NCBI GenBank assembly: GCA_011065235.1
Contig: JAAKFB010000056.1
Coordinates: forward strand, 1-9,548
DNA: 9,548 nt
Reading direction: 5' to 3'
Origin: Chlamydiota bacterium
GTDB taxonomy: Bacteria; Chlamydiota; Chlamydiia; Chlamydiales; Rhabdochlamydiaceae
Of the stretch, positions 6,357-9,548 are shown piece after piece. Numbering within the stretch: position 1 is the stretch's first letter; each line of letters starts with the position of its first letter. The notes beneath the pieces are model-generated. The model did not search any database. It was not told where the DNA came from and was given only the letters and a program-made list of their open reading frames with translations. The position numbers and the translations under genes were made by a program.

Positions 6357-7451
6357 ATGGCAGTGAGATATGGCAAGTTTGAATTGCCCAATAAAATCAC
6401 ACTCGTAGAGACCTCGAAAGATAAAACATTTGCACGATTTGTCGCAGAGCCTTTTGAGAGAAGTTTTGGACATACCATGGGCAATGCATTGCGTCGTATT
6501 TTACTTAGCTCTCTCGAAGCACCCGCAATTGTCTCAGTTATCATCGAAGGTGTTCCCCATGAGTACATGGCCGTTGAGGGATTCGTCGAAGACATGACCC
6601 ACATTATCCTCAACTTGAAAGGAGCTCTCCTTCGTAAGCTACCAACAGACGAAGAAAGAGCGTCAAGACGCCCTCGCGTGATTTCAAATACATTGGAAAT
6701 CACACCAGCTCAGCTCGATCAGCAAGGCGGTCAATATCCCGTTACGCTTAAGGAATTCATCGGGGAAACAGAGTTTGATATTGTCAATCCTGATTTTGTG
6801 ATTTTCCATGTGACACAGCCTATGACAAGACGGATCGACATTAAAATTGCAATCGGTCGTGGATATGTCCCTTCTGAGCGTCATGATTTCGAAACAGTTG
6901 TTGATGAGATCGTACTCGACTCGATTTTTTCCCCTGTTCGCCTTGTGAACTATTACGTGGAAAATACACGTGTTGGACAAGTGACCGATTTTGATAAATT
7001 GATCCTTGAAATCACCACAGATGGACGGATAACTCCTGAAGAAGCACTTGCATTTGCAACGCAGATCGGCATACTCCATTTTGATATTTTCAAAGAGATC
7101 AAAACAGAGCCGATTACATTTGATCAGGGAGAAGAGGAAAACGACACAGATAAAGACGCCCTGATGCAAAAACTCGTGCTCAGAATCAATGAAATCGAAC
7201 TCTCTGTCCGCTCGACCAACTGTCTTGCTGGCGCTGACATCGATACGATTGCTGAGCTTGTCATCATGCCAGAATCTGATATGCTTAAATTCCGTAATTT
7301 CGGTAAGAAATCCCTTAATGAAATTAAAGCCAAGCTCGAAGAGATGAACCTGTATCTCGGAATGGATTTGACCAAGCTTGGAGTTACGCGCGACAATGTA
7401 AAAGAAGTTGTAGAGCAATACCTTAGCGAAAAGCAGGAACAAATACTATGA
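6357..7451 (+). CDS. rpoA: DNA-directed RNA polymerase subunit alpha
   Basis: Alpha dimerises to seed assembly of RNA polymerase and its C-terminal domain touches promoter DNA and activators. The 364-residue product has the dimerisation and insert domain at about 1-245 (FERSFGHTMGNALRRILLSS at 33-52, TRRIDIKIAIGRGYVPSE at 157-174, DSIFSPVRLVNYYVE at 188-202). An acidic linker lies at about 256-268 and the C-terminal domain at about 271-338. The key DNA-contact Arg of ELSVRSTNCL is present (R285, equal to E. coli R265), as is the GKKSL helix. The residue matching E. coli Lys271 is Ala291. A helical extension of about 25 residues follows, making it longer than E. coli alpha (329). TAGGAG at 6342-6347 precedes the ATG, and the stop overlaps the rplQ ATG. 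Confidence 0.98.
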   Translation: MAVRYGKFELPNKITLVETSKDKTFARFVAEPFERSFGHTMGNALRRILLSSLEAPAIVSVIIEGVPHEYMAVEGFVEDMTHIILNLKGALLRKLPTDEERASRRPRVISNTLEITPAQLDQQGGQYPVTLKEFIGETEFDIVNPDFVIFHVTQPMTRRIDIKIAIGRGYVPSERHDFETVVDEIVLDSIFSPVRLVNYYVENTRVGQVTDFDKLILEITTDGRITPEEALAFATQIGILHFDIFKEIKTEPITFDQGEEENDTDKDALMQKLVLRINEIELSVRSTNCLAGADIDTIAELVIMPESDMLKFRNFGKKSLNEIKAKLEEMNLYLGMDLTKLGVTRDNVKEVVEQYLSEKQEQIL

Positions 7452-7879
7452 GACATCGCAAAAACACATTCAAAGTAGGGCGCAATTGTGGGCATCGGCG
7501 AAGCCTCATCGCTAACATGCTTAAATCTCTCATCGAGCATGAACGCATTGTAACAAGCGAAACAAAAGCGAAATACTTGCGTCGTTATGCAGATAAAATG
7601 GTGACACTTGCCAAGAAAAACACTCTTGCAAGCAGGCGCCAAGCCATCGGAGAATTGATGGTGCGATTCAATTCCCTCACTTCGAAAGAAGCGAGAGCTG
7701 CGAAAAATGGAGATACGTCTGCTTATAATGGCGATCGCAAAGTCGTTTCAAAATTATTTTCCGATCTTGGTCCCCGTTTTGCTCAAAGAAATGGGGGGTA
7801 TACCCGCGTGATCAAGACCTCTTCCTTGCAAAAAGGAGATAACAGCGCCAAATGTATACTTGAATTTCTTCCCGAGTGA
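7448..7879 (+). CDS. rplQ: 50S ribosomal protein bL17 (L17)
   Basis: L17 is a bacterial large-subunit protein near the tunnel exit. The 143-residue product opens with MRHRKNTFKVGRNCGHRRSL, followed by the conserved IEHERIVTSETKAKYLRRYADKMVTLAKK region (about 29-57, given here as landmarks), and ends with a short domain containing GGYTRVIKTSSLQKGDNSA. It is close to the chlamydial size. AGGA at 7435-7438 sits nine bases before the ATG, within the rpoA end, and the ATGA overlap with rpoA indicates coupling. It is the last gene of the ribosomal block, with a terminator 12 bases after its stop. Confidence 0.97.
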   Translation: MRHRKNTFKVGRNCGHRRSLIANMLKSLIEHERIVTSETKAKYLRRYADKMVTLAKKNTLASRRQAIGELMVRFNSLTSKEARAAKNGDTSAYNGDRKVVSKLFSDLGPRFAQRNGGYTRVIKTSSLQKGDNSAKCILEFLPE

Positions 7880-7891
7880 GCAATTTTTACC

Positions 7892-7918
7892 AAAAGCCCC
7901 TGTTTAAGGGGCTTTTTT
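7892..7918 (+). terminator. Intrinsic terminator after rplQ
   Basis: AAAAGCCCC at 7892-7900 pairs with GGGGCTTTT at 7908-7916 around the loop TGTTTAA, whose outer T and A could add one more pair. The right arm runs into six Ts at 7913-7918. The short GC-rich stem followed by a T run is a textbook rho-independent terminator and marks the end of the long ribosomal transcript. Confidence 0.93.
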
Positions 7919-7924
7919 CTTCCC

Positions 7925-7953
7925 TTTACTTCTGTCAAAATTTGTGGTATATT
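7925..7953 (+). promoter_or_regulatory. Promoter of gapA (extended -10 type)
   Basis: TTTACT at 7925-7930 matches the -35 consensus at four positions. After a 17-base spacer comes TATATT at 7948-7953, five of six matches to the -10 box, preceded by TGG at 7945-7947 (extended -10). Transcription would start near 7960, leaving a leader of about 30 bases to the gapA ATG. It begins seven bases after the terminator T run. GGAGG at 7978-7982, seven bases before the ATG, is a strong ribosome binding site. Confidence 0.6.
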
Positions 7954-7989
7954 TGAACCTAATATGCGCAATTCACTGGAGGAATATAC

Positions 7990-9000
7990 ATGGCTATACG
8001 CATAGGAATTAATGGATTTGGGCGCATTGGACGTTTAGTTTTTCGCATCATTGCTGAGAAACATAAAAATGTAGAGGTCGTAGCAATTAACGATCTAGTC
8101 CCTGCAGACAATCTCGCCTATCTACTCAAATATGACTCTGTGCACCACCGCCCCGATTTTGATGTCCGCTCTGAAGGCAACAACCTAATCGTCAACGAAT
8201 ACAAAACCCAAGTTCTTTCCGAGCGTGACCCGGCAAATCTCCCGTGGAAAGATTTGAATGTTGATTACGTCATCGAATCAACGGGATTCTTCACAAATAT
8301 TGAAGATGCTGGCAAACATTTGCAAGCAGGCGCCAAGCGGGTCATTATCTCTGCACCTGCAAAAGGAGATGTTCCCACTTTTGTCATGGGAGTCAACCAT
8401 GAACAATACGATCCCCAAAACCATAAAATTGTCTCAAATGCCTCATGCACGACAAACTGCTTAGGCCCTTTGACAAAAGTCATCCTTGACAATTTTGGGA
8501 TTGAAGAAGGATTGATGACAACCATCCACGCAGTTACTGCAACACAACCGACTGTGGATGGTCCCTCCAAAAAAGATTTTCGTGCGGGAAGAGCCGCTGG
8601 GATCAATATCATTCCAGCATCTACAGGCGCTGCTAAAGCAGTTGCTCTTGCCATCCCTGAAGTGAAAGGAAAACTCACTGGAATGGCATTCCGCATCCCC
8701 ATTGCAGACGTCTCTGCCGTGGACCTCACTGTTCGTGTTGCTAAAGACACCTCGTATGAGGAAATTTGTTCAACCATTAAAACGGCATCAGAAGGCTCCA
8801 TGAAAGGAATCATTCAATACACAGATGAACCTGTGGTTTCCACCGATTTTATCGGAAGCCACTATTCCTGTATTTTTGATCAAGAAGCTGGGATTGCATT
8901 AAATAGCCGTTTTTATAAATTGATAGCTTGGTACGATAACGAGATGGGCTATGCCAATCGCGTTGTTGACCTAGTGAAATATATGGAATCAAAAGAATAA
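7990..9000 (+). CDS. gapA: Type I glyceraldehyde-3-phosphate dehydrogenase, NAD-dependent
   Basis: This enzyme oxidises and phosphorylates glyceraldehyde-3-phosphate to 1,3-bisphosphoglycerate in cytosolic glycolysis, working as a tetramer. The 336-residue length is standard. The Rossmann fold starts with INGFGRIGRL (7-16), and Asp35 in AIND suggests NAD rather than NADP preference. The active-site motif SNASCTTNCLGP contains catalytic Cys153, and His180 (TTIHAVTATQ) is the partner base. The phosphate-site segment STGAAKAV (211-218) and the terminal WYDNEMGYANRVVDL (314-328) are intact. It has its own promoter and strong ribosome binding site after the rplQ terminator. Its place right behind rplQ is shared with Chlamydia, and a gene of unknown function follows 13 bases later. 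Confidence 0.98.
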   Translation: MAIRIGINGFGRIGRLVFRIIAEKHKNVEVVAINDLVPADNLAYLLKYDSVHHRPDFDVRSEGNNLIVNEYKTQVLSERDPANLPWKDLNVDYVIESTGFFTNIEDAGKHLQAGAKRVIISAPAKGDVPTFVMGVNHEQYDPQNHKIVSNASCTTNCLGPLTKVILDNFGIEEGLMTTIHAVTATQPTVDGPSKKDFRAGRAAGINIIPASTGAAKAVALAIPEVKGKLTGMAFRIPIADVSAVDLTVRVAKDTSYEEICSTIKTASEGSMKGIIQYTDEPVVSTDFIGSHYSCIFDQEAGIALNSRFYKLIAWYDNEMGYANRVVDLVKYMESKE

Positions 9001-9013
9001 CCCGGATATTTTC

Positions 9014-9403
9014 GTGAATTTTACAAGAGAACCCATCATTGAAACAATCATCACTCCCAAAGAAGGTCATAAACTTATTGTCCGCAATAGCAAAGGGAGT
9101 GGCCAAGAAGAATACGTTGTGGATGCCATTGAAGTGGTATCCTTTGGACACTCTTTCTTCTTTCGTTCTTTAGAACGCCCCAAGTCTTTCCTAGTTCCCG
9201 TTTCTGATTACGAAGTTGTGGAAGCCAAAGAGACACGCGTCGTGCTAAAGAATGCAAGTTTTGAAAGAGCGATTAAGATAGGAGGCGGCAGAAAAGAGAA
9301 AGTCGCAGAGCCAGAAGCACAAGAGCCTGCCGCTGTCGAACAGCGCCTAGAGAAAAAGCGTGAGCGCCGTCGTTATCGCAGACGCCGTGGCGGCTCGCCA
9401 TAG
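9014..9403 (+). CDS. Conserved-looking protein of unknown function, GTG start, frame ends at an in-frame TAG
   Basis: I do not recognise a function. The product to the TAG has 129 residues. Residues 1-91 look like a compact mixed alpha/beta domain (IVRNSKGSGQEEYVVDAIEV, FFFRSLERPKSFLVPVSDYE, RAIKIGGGR). Residues 92-112 are acidic and Ala/Glu/Pro-rich, and 113-127 are strongly basic (EKKRERRRYRRRRGG), which suggests nucleic-acid or RNA contact, by composition only. No signal peptide or membrane segment is seen. The start is GTG, 13 bases after the gapA stop, with a weak GGA upstream, so expression is probably with gapA. A chlamydial gene of unknown function (CT504 in C. trachomatis, from memory) occupies this place and is the likely homologue. 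The frame stays open for 48 codons after the TAG, so the gene may be longer. Confidence 0.7.
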   Translation: MNFTREPIIETIITPKEGHKLIVRNSKGSGQEEYVVDAIEVVSFGHSFFFRSLERPKSFLVPVSDYEVVEAKETRVVLKNASFERAIKIGGGRKEKVAEPEAQEPAAVEQRLEKKRERRRYRRRRGGSP

Positions 9404-9548
9404 ACTGAAGAAGAATCTAAGCCGGCCGAAGGAAAAGCCACCGAAGGAGGTGGCCCAGATGATGAAACTCAAGTTTTATCATCGATGTTCAAGCGACTTA
9501 TCCCCCCTCCAACAAGACTCATCTCCGACAGAATCTCCCAAGAGAAAG
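9404..9548 (+). other. In-frame continuation after the TAG, likely C-terminal part of the preceding gene (partial)
   Basis: The reading frame of the gene at 9014 continues without another stop for 48 codons to the window end. It first encodes an acidic Glu/Gly-rich linker (TEEESKPAEG and onward), then SSMFKRLIPPPTRLISDRIS, which looks like a conserved amphipathic or Pro-rich motif rather than random translation. The simplest reading is that the gene was one longer frame and the TAG replaces a sense codon such as CAG or GAG. A competing frame starting at 9459 overlaps this stretch. The homology is inferred, not checked. Confidence 0.5.
9459..9548 (+). CDS. Possible start of a new gene (partial, alternative frame)
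   Basis: AAGGAGGT at 9444-9451 is a near-perfect Shine-Dalgarno sequence, seven bases before tandem ATG codons at 9459 and 9462. The frame they open, MMKLKFYHRC and onward, stays open for 30 codons to the window edge. The product is rich in Ser, Pro and Gln and resembles no family I know. If real, the TAG at 9401 would be a true stop and this the next gene. The purine-rich signal may equally be chance, since GAAGGAGGTGGC also encodes the acidic-glycine linker in the other frame. Confidence 0.2.
   Translation, partial: MMKLKFYHRCSSDLSPLQQDSSPTESPKRK

Noticed and set aside
6684..7442. 252-residue open frame on the minus strand inside rpoA
   Set aside because: It is fully antisense to rpoA, has a Phe/Ile/Cys-rich composition typical of a shadow frame, has no homology I recognise, and lacks a convincing ribosome binding site.
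7124..7642. 172-residue minus-strand frame across the rpoA-rplQ junction
   Set aside because: It spans two well-supported genes on the other strand. Its Ser/Cys/Phe-rich product looks like a shadow.
8265..8813. 182-residue open frame on the minus strand inside gapA
   Set aside because: It is entirely antisense to the conserved core of gapA, whose codon constraints can keep the reverse frame open. No independent support.
9437..9454. Hairpin GCCACC / GGTGGC downstream of the TAG at 9401, considered as a readthrough stimulator
   Set aside because: It begins 33 bases after the stop, has only six pairs, and there is no known stimulator sequence directly after the TAG.
1..9548. TAG reassigned genome-wide to a sense codon
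   Set aside because: TAG closes rpmC, rpsQ, rplN and rplX exactly where these proteins normally end, so it still works as a stop.

Overview
The window looks like a chromosomal segment of a member of the Chlamydiae, probably an environmental, amoeba-associated lineage rather than Chlamydia itself. This is inferred from gene order and protein similarity recalled from memory; no database search was done. The genes run uL29, uS17, uL14, uL24, uL5, uS8, uL6, uL18, uS5, uL15, SecY, uS13, uS11, RpoA, bL17. The usual insertions of rpsN, rpmD, adk/infA/rpmJ and rpsD are missing, and gapA follows directly. This matches the chlamydial rpmC-to-gapA order. All genes are on the + strand, packing is tight, and base composition is moderate.

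Positions 1-7879 hold the distal S10/spc block fused to the alpha block. They encode ribosomal proteins of both subunits, the translocon channel SecY and the RNA polymerase alpha subunit. Three junctions are 4-base ATGA overlaps (rpsE/rplO, rplO/secY, rpoA/rplQ), and most other gaps are under 30 bases. The 88-base secY-rpsM gap is the largest inside the block and carries a weak promoter-like sequence. A strong intrinsic terminator closes the block at 7892-7918. It is followed at once by an extended -10 promoter and a good ribosome binding site for gapA, which encodes NAD-dependent glyceraldehyde-3-phosphate dehydrogenase. A conserved-looking gene of unknown function starts 13 bases after gapA and is probably co-transcribed with it.

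The most unusual observation is at the two ends. The first gene, rpmC (L29), has an in-frame TAG at codon 11. The last gene has an in-frame TAG at codon 130, after which the same frame stays open for 48 more protein-like codons to the window end. TAG is also the normal terminator of rpmC, rpsQ, rplN and rplX, so simple recoding of TAG is unlikely. Base errors, gene decay, amber suppression, or (for the last gene) a genuine stop followed by a new gene remain open. No RNA genes, mobile elements or CRISPR arrays were seen, and no gene-free stretch exceeds 300 bases.
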